Positions 45,251 to 54,223 of a DNA stretch of 64,000 nt are shown here, piece by piece. The notes under the pieces were generated by a model. That model searched no databases, was not told the origin of the DNA, and saw nothing but the letters and a program-made list of their open reading frames with translations. The DNA comes from an uncultured Pelagibacteraceae bacterium (GTDB taxonomy: Bacteria; Pseudomonadota; Alphaproteobacteria; Pelagibacterales; Pelagibacteraceae): positions 62,001-126,000 of the forward strand of contig CACGED010000002.1 of the NCBI GenBank assembly GCA_902571975.1, in the 5' to 3' direction. The position numbers were made by a program, and so were the translations under genes. Position 1 is the stretch's first letter. Each line of letters begins with the position of its first letter.

Positions 45251-45949
45251 ATGCATATTTTATTAACAAGACCATTAGAGGATAGTAAAGAATTAATATT
45301 AAAATTTAGTTCTTTAGGACATAAAGTTTCTCATTTACCTGTAATAAAAGTTGAACCAATTAAATACGATGAACCTGACTATAGCCAATTTAAGGGAATA
45401 ATATTTACAAGTTCAAATGCGATTAAGAATTTAGATTTAAATAGAGTTGATAAAAAAATTGAATGTTATTGTGTTGGCTCTGCAACAGAAAAAGTTGCAA
45501 AGCTAAACGGTTTTCAAAATATTATCTCTGCAGAAGGAAACGTAAATAATTTAAAAGAATTAATATTACAAAACTTCGACTCAAAGAATGGATCACTTCT
45601 TTATGTAAGTGGTGAGATAGTTTCTAGTAGGTTAGATAAAGATCTAATTTCTGAAGGTTATTCTATAAAGAGATTGATTAACTATACGGTTTCATCAACT
45701 CAAGAAATAAAAGAAGAATTTAGAGCACAATTAAAAGCCTCAATCCCTGATATAATTTATGTTTACTCAGAAAATAGTGCTAAGAGTTTATTAAATTTAC
45801 TTAAAAAATACGATCTTTTAGACAGTTGGATGGATACCAATTTGATGTGTAGGGGTGAAAAAGCATCAGCAATTTTAAATGAGATCAAGTGGAAAAAAAT
45901 TTTTCTATTTAACTCTGGTGAAGAAGAGTTTTTGCTATATAAAATTTAG
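45251..45949 (+). CDS. hemD: Uroporphyrinogen-III synthase
   Basis: A 232-residue two-lobed cyclase that inverts ring D. Sequence conservation in this family is low; visible parts are ILLTRPLEDSKELILKFSSL near 3-22, GIIFTSSNAIKNL near 50, CYCVGSATEKVAKLNGF near 73, LLYVSGEIVSSRLDKDL near 115 and IIYVYSENSAKSLLNLLKKY near 173. Assignment is secured by its place right behind hemC. The usual next genes in relatives (mitofilin-type, hemY) are replaced here by an MscS channel. Confidence 0.9.
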   Translation: MHILLTRPLEDSKELILKFSSLGHKVSHLPVIKVEPIKYDEPDYSQFKGIIFTSSNAIKNLDLNRVDKKIECYCVGSATEKVAKLNGFQNIISAEGNVNNLKELILQNFDSKNGSLLYVSGEIVSSRLDKDLISEGYSIKRLINYTVSSTQEIKEEFRAQLKASIPDIIYVYSENSAKSLLNLLKKYDLLDSWMDTNLMCRGEKASAILNEIKWKKIFLFNSGEEEFLLYKI

Positions 45950-45951
45950 CC

Positions 45952-47037
45952 ATGGGTGTTTTTGAGAATTTTTCAGGACTTTTTTTGTCTGTATGGCAAA
46001 AGGGAATTTTAGGTGTAAACTTTGTTGAGATCTTAATAGGTCTTGGAATATTCTTTATATTCTTAGTTTTTAGAGGGTTAATTAGTAAATTAATCATTAA
46101 AAAATTAGAACTAATCACTAAAAGAACAACGAATAAACTTGATGATACTTTCGTTAAGGCAATGGAGGGGCCAGCCAGATTTCTTCCAATTGTTCTTGGA
46201 GTATTTTTTGCAAGTTACTACATGTCTTTTGCAGAAGATACGAGATTATTTTTAGATAATGTAAATAGAACGTTGATAACGATTTTACTTTTTTGGATTA
46301 TTCATCAAATTATTGAACCAATTTCCTACATACTAAGTGGATTTGATAAGATTTTAACTAGAGAACTAATTGGCTGGATTATCAAATCATTAAAAATTTT
46401 AATTTTAATCTTAGGAGCTGCAGCTGTTTTAGAATTATGGGGAATTAAAATTGGTCCAATTATTGCAGGACTTGGTTTATTTGGTGTTGCAGTTGCTTTA
46501 GGAGCTCAAGATTTATTCAAAAATTTAATATCAGGAATTTTAGTACTTGTTGAAAAAAGATTTAAAATGGGTGATTGGATTGAAGTTGAAGGAATAATCG
46601 AGGGTGTGGTTGAAAAAATAGGTTTTAGATCAACTGTTATACGAAAATTTGACAAGTCTTTGGCAATTATTCCAAATTTCCAGTTTGCAGAGAATGCTGT
46701 AATTAATAAAAGTCAAATTACAAATTGGAGAATTAGTTGGACGATAACACTTCAGTATGACTCTACCGTTGAACAATTAAAAACTATACGAAATGAGATA
46801 GAAGATTTTATAAATAGTTCAGAAGATTATGATACTAAAGTTGGTGTTTCTGTTAGGGTTGATAAATTTGCTGATAGTTCAATAGATATGTATGTAAGAT
46901 GTTATACAAAAACAAATAGCTGGAGCGAGATGTTGTTGGTTAAAGAAAGATTGGCAATTAAAATTAAAGAAATAGTTGAGGGTAATAAAGCATCTTTTGC
47001 TTTCCCAAGTACTTCTGTATATGTAGAGAAGAAATGA
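45952..47037 (+). CDS. MscS family mechanosensitive ion channel
   Basis: A 361-residue membrane protein with an N-terminal helix, three further helices and the MscS pore and beta domain. It has IIAGLGLFGVAVALGAQDLF near residue 170-189 (pore-lining TM3), KNLISGILVLVEKRFKMGDW near 190, VEKIGFRSTVIRKFDKSLAI and IPNFQFAENAVINKSQITNW. It likely releases solutes on hypo-osmotic shock. It lies 2 bp after hemD and overlaps the YggT gene by 4 bp. Confidence 0.93.
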   Translation: MGVFENFSGLFLSVWQKGILGVNFVEILIGLGIFFIFLVFRGLISKLIIKKLELITKRTTNKLDDTFVKAMEGPARFLPIVLGVFFASYYMSFAEDTRLFLDNVNRTLITILLFWIIHQIIEPISYILSGFDKILTRELIGWIIKSLKILILILGAAAVLELWGIKIGPIIAGLGLFGVAVALGAQDLFKNLISGILVLVEKRFKMGDWIEVEGIIEGVVEKIGFRSTVIRKFDKSLAIIPNFQFAENAVINKSQITNWRISWTITLQYDSTVEQLKTIRNEIEDFINSSEDYDTKVGVSVRVDKFADSSIDMYVRCYTKTNSWSEMLLVKERLAIKIKEIVEGNKASFAFPSTSVYVEKK

Positions 47038-47324
47038 TAGCTATTTTTTATTTAGCTTTACAATTATTAAAATTGTATTCTTATGTAGTAATCGCTAACG
47101 TTGTTATAAGCTGGTTAATAGCTTTTAATGTTTTAAATACTTCAAATAGATTTGTTTATTCAATATTAGAGTTTACTTATAAGCTTACTGATCCAATACT
47201 TAATAAAATAAGGGGTTTTTTGCCCAGTCTAGGTGCTTTTGATATATCACCTATCATTCTTCTTTTGTTGATCTGGTTTGTAGAAATGTGTATGAAACTC
47301 TACATAGCACCACTTATTTTTTAA
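47034..47324 (+). CDS. YggT family membrane protein
   Basis: A 96-residue protein with two membrane helices, LYSYVVIANVVISWLIAFNV near residues 13-32 and DISPIILLLLIWFVEMCMKL near 69-88, joined by the conserved YKLTDPILNKIRGFLPSLG. YggT proteins are found beside osmotic or division genes; the molecular role is not established. Its coupling to an MscS channel gene by a 4-bp overlap is in line with an osmotic role (inference). Confidence 0.9.
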   Translation: MIAIFYLALQLLKLYSYVVIANVVISWLIAFNVLNTSNRFVYSILEFTYKLTDPILNKIRGFLPSLGAFDISPIILLLLIWFVEMCMKLYIAPLIF

Positions 47325-47329
47325 TTATC

Positions 47330-48178
47330 ATGATTTTAATAGACGGAAAAAAACAATCGGCTGAACTTAGAGAAGAATTAAAAAAAGAAGTAGATGGCTT
47401 GAGAGAAAAGTATAACAAAGTTCCAGGTCTTACAGTAATCTTAATCGGAGATTTGGCTCCAAGTCAGATTTATGTAAGGAATAAAGAAAAATCAGCAACA
47501 CAAGTTGGTTTAAAATCTGAAGTTATTAAATACCCAGATACTGTAGATGAAAAAACAGTCTTAGACAAAATTGAAGAACTTAATAATAATGAAACTGTTT
47601 CAGGAATTTTGGTTCAATTGCCACTTCCGAAACATATTAACAAGCAACACGTTATAGAAACTATCTCACCACATAAAGATGTTGATGGTTTACATCCTAT
47701 GAATGTTGGTAATCTTTCATCTGGATACCAAGGTTCAATTCCTTGTACACCTCTTGGATGTTATTATTTATTAAAAAAAATAGAACCTAACTTAACAGGA
47801 AAAAAAGCTGTAATGATTGGGCGGTCAAACTTAAATGGTAAAGCGATGGCACAACTTTTACTACAAGAAGATTGTACGGTAACAATTACTCACTCAAAAA
47901 CAAAAGACCTTCAGCATGAATGTTTAGAAGCAGATGTTATTGTTGCTGCTGTTGGAATTCCTGAACTTATAAAAGGTAATTGGGTGAAAAAAGATGCAAT
48001 AGTTATTGATGTCGGAATAAACAAAACAGAAAATGGTTTAGTAGGTGATGTTGATTTTGAAGAAGTTTCAAAAGTTGCAAAGGCTTTAACTCCAGTTCCA
48101 GGAGGAGTTGGACCAATGACAATTGCTTGTTTGTTAAAAAATACAATTGAGTGTTTCAAAAGAACCTTAAACAACTAA
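47330..48178 (+). CDS. folD: Bifunctional methylene-THF dehydrogenase / methenyl-THF cyclohydrolase
   Basis: The ATG at 47330 (282 residues) is chosen because MILIDGKKQSAELREELKKE is the normal FolD start; an earlier ATG at 47288 would lie inside the YggT gene. It shows the YVRNKEKSATQVG active-site lysine region near 49, GILVQLPLPKHIN near 92, PHKDVDGLHPMNVG near 116, the NADP loop IGRSNLNGKAMA near 160 and ALTPVPGGVGPMTIACLLKN near 249. It supplies one-carbon units, including 10-formyl-THF for PurH. Confidence 0.96.
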   Translation: MILIDGKKQSAELREELKKEVDGLREKYNKVPGLTVILIGDLAPSQIYVRNKEKSATQVGLKSEVIKYPDTVDEKTVLDKIEELNNNETVSGILVQLPLPKHINKQHVIETISPHKDVDGLHPMNVGNLSSGYQGSIPCTPLGCYYLLKKIEPNLTGKKAVMIGRSNLNGKAMAQLLLQEDCTVTITHSKTKDLQHECLEADVIVAAVGIPELIKGNWVKKDAIVIDVGINKTENGLVGDVDFEEVSKVAKALTPVPGGVGPMTIACLLKNTIECFKRTLNN

Positions 48179-48184
48179 AGATTA

Positions 48185-49243
48185 TTGTCAAAGTTAACAA
48201 TTTTAATTGTTATATTTTTTATTTATAATTCTTTTACATTAGCTATGGAAAAAACACCTTATCATCATTTACCAGACGGTAGTTTTAGAAATCCTGAAGG
48301 ATCTCCAGAACGAAACTCAAATTTTAAGTGGTCATTTAAAATATTTAATAAGGAAAAGAAAAAACTTGATATGGCTATTCCCGAGGGTCACACTATTGAA
48401 AAACAAAAAGTACTTTCAGATTTAGAAAATCTAAAAAATGATGATTATGTTGGCTGGATAGGACATGCAACCTTCTTAATTAAGCTAGGAAATACAACAA
48501 TAATAACTGATCCAGTATTTTCAAAAAATGCAGGACCTTTAATTTTTGGTCCAAAAAGATTTACCAAAACAGCCTTAAACTTAAATGAACTTCCAAAAAC
48601 TGATTTATTTCTTCTGACACACAATCATTATGATCACCAAGATATGACCACAATCAGAAAATTTCCATTTAAAGATGCAAAGGTTCTACTTCCTTTAAGA
48701 CTTGGAAAATATTTTACAAGAAACAAATATAAAGATGTGAACGAAATGGATTGGTATGACGAAATTAGGATTAATGAGGATCTAAAAGTAACATTAGTTC
48801 CTGCGGTGCATTGGTCAAAAAGAAGTTTGACAGATACTAACAAAACATTGTGGGGAAATTTTTTAATCGAATATAAAAATAAAAAAATACTCTTTGCATG
48901 TGATACTGGTGTAGGAAATGTTTATAAAGAATTAGGTGAGAAGTATGGGCCTATTGATTTAACTTTTATTAATATTGGTGCTTATAATTTTTATCCATTA
49001 TCTCCAAATAAAGATAAATCTTCTTATCATACTAACCCTGAAGAGGCTCTAAGCATCGCCAGAGATCTAAAAAGCAAAAAAGTATTAGGAATGCATTGGG
49101 GAACTTTCGTTTTATCTTTAGAGCCAATTATGGAACCTCCAATTAGATTTAAAGATAATGCAGAAAAATATGGTTTTAAAAAACAAGATGCAATTATTTT
49201 TAAAATTGGTGAATTTCAGTCTTTAAAAAGTTTAGGAATTTAA
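48185..49243 (+). CDS. MBL-fold metallohydrolase, NAPE-PLD-like, exported
   Basis: A 352-residue metallo-beta-lactamase-fold protein. It is read from a TTG at 48185 because that gives a signal peptide (SKLTILIVIFFIYNSFTLA); the next ATG, at 48245, would remove it. Metal ligands: WIGHATFLIKLGNTTIITDP near 95-114, FLLTHNHYDHQDM near 140-152, VPAVHWSKRS near 205, ACDTGVGN near 238 and MHWGTFVLSLEP near 302. The pattern matches lactamase_B_2/NAPE-PLD-like phosphodiesterases; the substrate could be a phospholipid derivative, unproven. Confidence 0.83.
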   Translation: MSKLTILIVIFFIYNSFTLAMEKTPYHHLPDGSFRNPEGSPERNSNFKWSFKIFNKEKKKLDMAIPEGHTIEKQKVLSDLENLKNDDYVGWIGHATFLIKLGNTTIITDPVFSKNAGPLIFGPKRFTKTALNLNELPKTDLFLLTHNHYDHQDMTTIRKFPFKDAKVLLPLRLGKYFTRNKYKDVNEMDWYDEIRINEDLKVTLVPAVHWSKRSLTDTNKTLWGNFLIEYKNKKILFACDTGVGNVYKELGEKYGPIDLTFINIGAYNFYPLSPNKDKSSYHTNPEEALSIARDLKSKKVLGMHWGTFVLSLEPIMEPPIRFKDNAEKYGFKKQDAIIFKIGEFQSLKSLGI

Positions 49244-49476
49244 CAACAGCCGCAAGTTTTTTTTGGTTTGCTTTTTTCTTCTTTTAATAATTCTTCCTCA
49301 GCCTTAGCCGCTTCTAGTTCTCTTGCACTTTCTCCTAGAGCTACTTTTTCCTGCAAAATTTTATTTTCAAAGTAAGCATAAAGAGAGTTGAAACCAAGCT
49401 TAGTAGCTTTTTTTTCCTCATAGTTTCTACGTCCCTTTAAATTTTTAATTATTTCTATTATTTGTGGGTTTTGCAT
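49240..49476 (-). CDS. Small coiled-coil protein with CGCC tail
   Basis: A 78-residue soluble protein with helix-forming, charged sequence (QIIEIIKNLKGRRNYEEKKA; ARELEAAKAEEELLKEEKSK near 51-70) that ends KPKKTCGCC. The three cysteines at the very C-terminus could bind metal or form disulfides. I recognise no family. Its stop shares the palindromic TTAA with the convergent MBL-fold gene. Confidence 0.7.
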   Translation of the reverse strand: MQNPQIIEIIKNLKGRRNYEEKKATKLGFNSLYAYFENKILQEKVALGESARELEAAKAEEELLKEEKSKPKKTCGCC

Positions 49477-49517
49477 ACCATTTTTATCTCATAAATTAAA
49501 AAAATTTCAATTACAAT

Positions 49518-50660
49518 TTATTCAAGGTTTTTAACTATTTTAGGAATATATTTTTTAAAGTTAAAAAAACCTTTGTTACAAAACTTCCATGAATTTTGAT
49601 CTAATTTTCTATAGAGAAACTCAATATTTTTTAGTGAGTTTTGATTTATGTAATCTAAATTTTCTCCAACTGTTGGATAAAGGCAGTAACAACTTTCCAA
49701 ATTTTTAATTTCGTTTATATCAATAATCTCACAATTAATTGATTTTTCCTCTAACCTTTTCTTTTGTTCCTCAATTAAACTAGCCTTAAAATTCACTACA
49801 TTGTCACTGAGTTTAATATTTCTATTTTCATTTTTATTAATAATAAGTAAAATTTTTTTAAATTTTTGATCTGCAAAGTCAGTGATTTCAAATGCTAAGT
49901 TATTTTCAAAAACTAGTAAGTTCTTCTCCTCAATATTTATTGGATTTTCAAAAGTTTTATGAAGAATAGTATAATTTTTATCACTTATTATTGGGGGTGC
50001 ATTTTCGTTAAGTTCTATATTTTCAAATCTATTATTTGTAAATTTTTTAATATTCCATTCACTTGCAAGATAATGTTTCCCTTGAGTTTGAACGCCTGCT
50101 ACCCAACGCCAACCTAAAGTATTTGATGCAGTATCACCATCATATAAGTGTTGCATAAAAAATTCTGCACCAAGTTGCCAAGGTAATTCTAGTGTAAATA
50201 TCCAAATGCTTGCAAACCACATCCTTGTATGGTTATGCAAATAATTAAAGGTCTTTAATTCATTTACCCATTCATTAAAGCATTCAATTTTAGTTTTACC
50301 TTTAATGGCATTTAGATAATTTCCATTATCTTTAAATTCCTCTTTTATTCTTTTTAGATCTATTAAATAGTCATCCCATACTCCAGATCGTAGTTCCATC
50401 CATCCTTTCCAATAAGTTCGCCATAAAACTTCTTGAATAAATTTTTCATTTTTTTGAAAAGAAAATTTATCTAGTGATTTTCTTATCACCTCCTTTTCAT
50501 TGATCAACCCATGTGTTATGTACGGTGACAAGCAAGATGTATTTGATCTTTTGTTAGGTCCAAAGTCAAAATTTCTAAGGGTTGAGTATTCACCAAGATT
50601 ATTTTCAACAAAATTTTCTAAATTTCCAATAGCCGCAGCCCTTGTAGCTTTTAATTCCAT
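49518..50660 (-). CDS. Photolyase-like FAD-binding protein, apparently domain-permuted
   Basis: A 380-residue protein. Residues 1-225 match the helical FAD-binding domain of photolyases/cryptochromes: SCLSPYITHGLI near 42-53, LWRTYWKGWM near 84, NYLHNHTRMWFASIWIF near 137-153, LYDGDTASNTLGWRWVAGVQ near 170-189. The N-terminal alpha/beta antenna domain of normal photolyases is absent from the front. Instead residues 240-360 look alpha/beta (LLVFENNLAFE, KKILLIINKNE, CEIIDINEI) and end KGFFNFKKYIPKI. It may repair UV lesions or sense blue light; activity is not established. Confidence 0.75.
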   Translation of the reverse strand: MELKATRAAAIGNLENFVENNLGEYSTLRNFDFGPNKRSNTSCLSPYITHGLINEKEVIRKSLDKFSFQKNEKFIQEVLWRTYWKGWMELRSGVWDDYLIDLKRIKEEFKDNGNYLNAIKGKTKIECFNEWVNELKTFNYLHNHTRMWFASIWIFTLELPWQLGAEFFMQHLYDGDTASNTLGWRWVAGVQTQGKHYLASEWNIKKFTNNRFENIELNENAPPIISDKNYTILHKTFENPINIEEKNLLVFENNLAFEITDFADQKFKKILLIINKNENRNIKLSDNVVNFKASLIEEQKKRLEEKSINCEIIDINEIKNLESCYCLYPTVGENLDYINQNSLKNIEFLYRKLDQNSWKFCNKGFFNFKKYIPKIVKNLE

Positions 50661-50667
50661 TTTTTTA

Positions 50668-51852
50668 TTATCTTAATTTTTTCTTATGAAAGTTAATAAA
50701 TCTTTCAACGTTTGATTTATTGAAAGTTTTATTTTCCTCGAAAGAGACATTTTTAATTGAGTAAGCATTACTTGAGGTCTGTCTCGATTGAATTGTAATA
50801 TTACCTTTGTAAAGTTTTAGTTTAACTGATCCATTTACTTTATTTCTTTTTAGATCGACTATTTTTTGTAGTTTAAATCTTTCCTTAGAATACCAATAAC
50901 CATTATAAATAAGCTCTGCATATCTTGGCATAACCTCATCTTTTTTATGCATTGTGTCTTTATCTAGAGTTACTGACTCAATTGCTCTGTGTGCCACAAG
51001 CAATAATGTTCCTCCTGGAGTTTCATAAACTCCTCTCGATTTTATTCCAATGAATCTATTTTCAACTAAATCTACTCTCCCAATTCCATTTTTGCCGGCT
51101 AATTGATTAAGTTTATTCAAAACTTTCGCTGGAGATAATTTTTTTCCATTCAGACCAACTGGATCGCCGTTCTTATAATTAATTGTTATAAAACTTGCTT
51201 TATTTGGTGCTTTTTCAGGGGAAGTTGTTCTTTGAAATATAAATTCAGGTGCAGAATTTTTTGGATTTTCTAAAACTTTACCCTCTGTTGAGGTATGGAA
51301 TAAATTATCATCTACTGAAAAAGGAGGTGCCCCTTTTTTATCCTTAGGGATTGGTATTCTATTTTTTTTTGCATAATTAATGAGATCTGTTCTTGATTTT
51401 AATTTCCATATTCTCCATGGAGCAATTATTTTAATTTTAGGACCAAAGTAATGATATCCAAGTTCAAATCTTACTTGATCATTTCCTTTTCCAGTTGAAC
51501 CATGTGAGACGGCATAAGCGTTAAATTTCTTTGCAACTCTAATTTGATCTTTTGCAATAAGTGGTCTTGCAATCGATGTACCTAATAAATAAACACCTTC
51601 ATAAAGAGCATGACCCCTTATCATTGGGTAGACATAATCTTTAACAAAAATATTTTTTAGATCTTGTATGATAATTTTTTTTACACCTAATTTTTTTGCA
51701 TTCTTAATGATTTTTTTTTTATCCATTTCTTGCCCAACATCAGCTGTATAGGCTATTACTTCAGCATCATAATTTTCTTGAAGCCATTTAAGAATAATAG
51801 ACGTATCTAAACCACCTGAATAGGCGAGCACAATCTTCTTTTGTTTTTTCAT
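50668..51852 (-). CDS. argG: Argininosuccinate synthase
   Basis: A 394-residue enzyme joining citrulline and aspartate at the cost of ATP. The PP-loop is VLAYSGGLDTSIILKWLQEN (residues 8-27). IARPLIAKDQIRVAKK near 95, VSHGSTGKGNDQVRFELGYH near 115 and IGRVDLVENRFIGIKSRGVY near 256 are conserved. It is one base downstream of the IalB-like gene on the minus strand and 7 bp upstream of the photolyase-like gene. Confidence 0.97.
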   Translation of the reverse strand: MKKQKKIVLAYSGGLDTSIILKWLQENYDAEVIAYTADVGQEMDKKKIIKNAKKLGVKKIIIQDLKNIFVKDYVYPMIRGHALYEGVYLLGTSIARPLIAKDQIRVAKKFNAYAVSHGSTGKGNDQVRFELGYHYFGPKIKIIAPWRIWKLKSRTDLINYAKKNRIPIPKDKKGAPPFSVDDNLFHTSTEGKVLENPKNSAPEFIFQRTTSPEKAPNKASFITINYKNGDPVGLNGKKLSPAKVLNKLNQLAGKNGIGRVDLVENRFIGIKSRGVYETPGGTLLLVAHRAIESVTLDKDTMHKKDEVMPRYAELIYNGYWYSKERFKLQKIVDLKRNKVNGSVKLKLYKGNITIQSRQTSSNAYSIKNVSFEENKTFNKSNVERFINFHKKKLR

Positions 51853-52365
51853 TTAAGTGCAGCTTTTTTTTGCAGCGTTATAAGCTTTTGTAAATCCCAT
51901 TAAAGAATAGTCATCAGTAGTTTGAGTGCCACTTTGTTTATAAGCTGTTATCATCAGCCTAGATGCCTTTTTCATTCTTTTAATTATTTTTTGTTCTGTT
52001 TTTCCACTTGAAATCCAAGCAAATTTATTTTGTGGTAAATCAAATTCAAATTTAGATTTACCTGAGGTAGCTAAAATTGCGTTTTGTGGATTAAAATCGT
52101 AACCAGATGTTATGCTCACTTCATCTGTAATTTTGTCTTCAGGTCTAAATGATACAAATAATCTAGCTTCTCTATTACTCGCTTTAGGAGATTGTCTAAC
52201 TGGAACCGAATAAGCAAAACAGATTTTTCCAGTTTCATTAAAAACTGTAACAGCATTCCAATCTTTAAATGTACCTAATTTTGTTAAATCTTCAGACTGA
52301 GCCAAGGTTATTGAAAATACTGATAATATAAGTGTTTTTAAAATTATTTTTTTAATTATGGACAT
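51853..52365 (-). CDS. IalB-like (invasion associated locus B) periplasmic protein
   Basis: A 170-residue exported protein with signal peptide ending near TLAQSE (about residue 24). The mature part has the IalB pattern FKDWNAVTVFNETGKICFAY near 33-52, ARLFVSFRP near 67, and KRMKKASRLMITAYKQSG near 128, with a cysteine pair (Cys49 and Cys169). Alphaproteobacteria carry several of these; despite the name there is no evidence for invasion in a free-living cell. The start overlaps the aldo/keto reductase stop by 10 bp. Confidence 0.78.
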   Translation of the reverse strand: MSIIKKIILKTLILSVFSITLAQSEDLTKLGTFKDWNAVTVFNETGKICFAYSVPVRQSPKASNREARLFVSFRPEDKITDEVSITSGYDFNPQNAILATSGKSKFEFDLPQNKFAWISSGKTEQKIIKRMKKASRLMITAYKQSGTQTTDDYSLMGFTKAYNAAKKSCT

Positions 52366-53390
52366 GGATTAGGATATTTTTTTTGTACATTATTTATTTC
52401 TTTTATTACTTCACTATCAAGACTCACTTTTACACTTTCTACGTTAGTTTTCAACTGCTCCATAGTTGTTGCTCCAATAATTACACTAGTCATAAAGTCT
52501 TGGACTTCACAGAATTTAATAGACATCTGACTCATATCTAAATCAAATTTTTGACTAATTTTGTAGTATTCCTCTACTGCTTCAGATGTATTTGGTTTTC
52601 TATACCTTGTCCAAAAATCAAAATCCCTTTCCATCCTTGATCCTTTGGGAAATTGTTTATTTCTATATTTTCCTGTTAAATAACCACTGGCCAAAGGTGA
52701 ATATGACAAACATCCTATATTTTCTCTTATAGATACTTCCGCTAAACCAACTTCATAAGACCGATTTAATAAACTGTATGGATTTTGAATTGACATCATT
52801 CTTGGTAGATCCTTATCTTTAGAAAGTTGAAGATAATTCATAACTCCCCATGGGGTTTCATTTGATAAACCGACATACCTAATTTTGCCCTCCTCAATAA
52901 ATTTTTTTAAATTTTCCAAAACATCTTCAAATTTATTCCAGTTATTTTCTTTGTGTTCATAACCCAATCTTCCAAAGTTATTTACGTTTCTTTCAGGCCA
53001 ATGCAATTGATAAAGATCAATATAATCTGTTTTTAATCTTTTTAGACTTCCATGCAGCGCATTCTCTAAATTCTTTCCAGTGAAGCTGTTCTCTCCATTT
53101 CTCATGTATTTTCTGCTAGGACCACCCACTTTGGACGCCAGAATTACATCTTTTCTTTTTTTTGTTTTTTCAAACCAATTTCCAATTATAGTCTCTGTAT
53201 GACCATATGTTTCAGCTTTCGGGGGCACGGCATACAACTCAGCTGTATCCCAAAAATTTACTCCATTATCTAAAGAGTAATCCATTTGTTCAAATGCCTC
53301 ATTTTGGGTATTTTGTTCACCCCAAGTCATTGTCCCAAGACAAATTGTACTTACATTTAGCTCAGTATTTCCTAGTTTTTTGTAATTCAT
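52356..53390 (-). CDS. Aldo/keto reductase (Tas-like)
   Basis: A 344-residue NADPH-dependent TIM-barrel oxidoreductase. The catalytic tetrad is visible: Asp and Tyr in NFWDTAELYAVPP near 45-57, Lys in ILASKVGG near 82, His in YQLHWPERN near 121. GLSNETPWGVM near 173 and SYSPLASGYLTGKY near 229 are typical of the Tas/YajO subgroup. Substrate unknown. It diverges from the Bax-inhibitor-like gene. Confidence 0.92.
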   Translation of the reverse strand: MNYKKLGNTELNVSTICLGTMTWGEQNTQNEAFEQMDYSLDNGVNFWDTAELYAVPPKAETYGHTETIIGNWFEKTKKRKDVILASKVGGPSRKYMRNGENSFTGKNLENALHGSLKRLKTDYIDLYQLHWPERNVNNFGRLGYEHKENNWNKFEDVLENLKKFIEEGKIRYVGLSNETPWGVMNYLQLSKDKDLPRMMSIQNPYSLLNRSYEVGLAEVSIRENIGCLSYSPLASGYLTGKYRNKQFPKGSRMERDFDFWTRYRKPNTSEAVEEYYKISQKFDLDMSQMSIKFCEVQDFMTSVIIGATTMEQLKTNVESVKVSLDSEVIKEINNVQKKYPNPCP

Positions 53391-53426
53391 ATTTTATTTA
53401 GTATTTGTTACATTTATTTTGACGAC

Positions 53427-53455
53427 TTGAAAATCTTAAAAAAAAATCTTATATA
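53427..53455 (+). promoter_or_regulatory. Possible promoter of the Bax-inhibitor-like gene
   Basis: TTGAAA (53427-53432) and TATATA (53450-53455) are separated by 17 bases. Transcription would start about at the ATG (53462), giving a leaderless or near-leaderless mRNA. Both hexamers are common in AT-rich DNA, so confidence is low. Confidence 0.25.
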
Positions 53456-53461
53456 AATAAT

Positions 53462-54220
53462 ATGGAATTCAATAAAGATAATATTTTAAATAAAGCAACA
53501 ACAGCTAAGCAAACTGTTGTCATGGATGAAGGCTTAAGAGCCTACATGCTTAAAGTTTATAACTATATGGCGACTGGAGTTTTGCTTACTGGAATAATCG
53601 CACTCTTATCATTTAAAATGTCTGTTGTAACAGATCCAAATGGAGCAATTGTTGGATTAACAGAATTTGGCAATGCAATTTATTTATCAGGTTTAAAATG
53701 GATTGTAATGTTAGCTCCACTAGGAATTGTGTTTTACATGAGTTTTGGAATTAATAAAATGAGTGCTTCAAGAGCTCAGACAACTTTCTGGGTATTTGCA
53801 GCATTAATGGGATTATCTCTTTCTTCAATATTATTAGTTTACACAGGTTTAAGTGTAACAAGAGTATTCTTTATTTCTTCAGCAACATTTGGAGCAATGA
53901 GTATTTATGGTTACACAACAAAAAGAGATTTAACTAAGATGGGATCTTTTTTAATGATGGGTTTAATAGGAATTATAATTGCATCTGTTGTAAATATATT
54001 CTTAAAATCATCAATGATGTATTTTGCAATATCAATAATCGGTGTTTTAGTATTTGTTGGCTTAACGGCATACGATACACAAAAAATTAAAAACATGTAT
54101 GCTGCCTCCGACAGTGGTGAGTTAATGGGTAAAAAAGCTGTTATGGGAGCACTAACTTTATATTTAGATTTTATAAATTTATTTATAATGCTTTTAAGAT
54201 TATTCGGTCAAAGAAGATAA
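53462..54220 (+). CDS. Bax inhibitor-1 / YccA family membrane protein
   Basis: A 252-residue protein with seven membrane helices. GLRAYMLKVYNYMATGVLLT near 25-44 starts the domain, SATFGAMSIYGYTTKRDLTK near 141-160 is the family core, and VGLTAYDTQKIKNMY near 199-213 carries the conserved acidic pair linked to pH-dependent cation leak in relatives. Bacterial members are of uncertain role, possibly calcium or proton leak and stress tolerance. Convergent with the DUF2794 gene, 3 bp apart. Confidence 0.93.
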   Translation: MEFNKDNILNKATTAKQTVVMDEGLRAYMLKVYNYMATGVLLTGIIALLSFKMSVVTDPNGAIVGLTEFGNAIYLSGLKWIVMLAPLGIVFYMSFGINKMSASRAQTTFWVFAALMGLSLSSILLVYTGLSVTRVFFISSATFGAMSIYGYTTKRDLTKMGSFLMMGLIGIIIASVVNIFLKSSMMYFAISIIGVLVFVGLTAYDTQKIKNMYAASDSGELMGKKAVMGALTLYLDFINLFIMLLRLFGQRR

Positions 54221-54223
54221 AAA

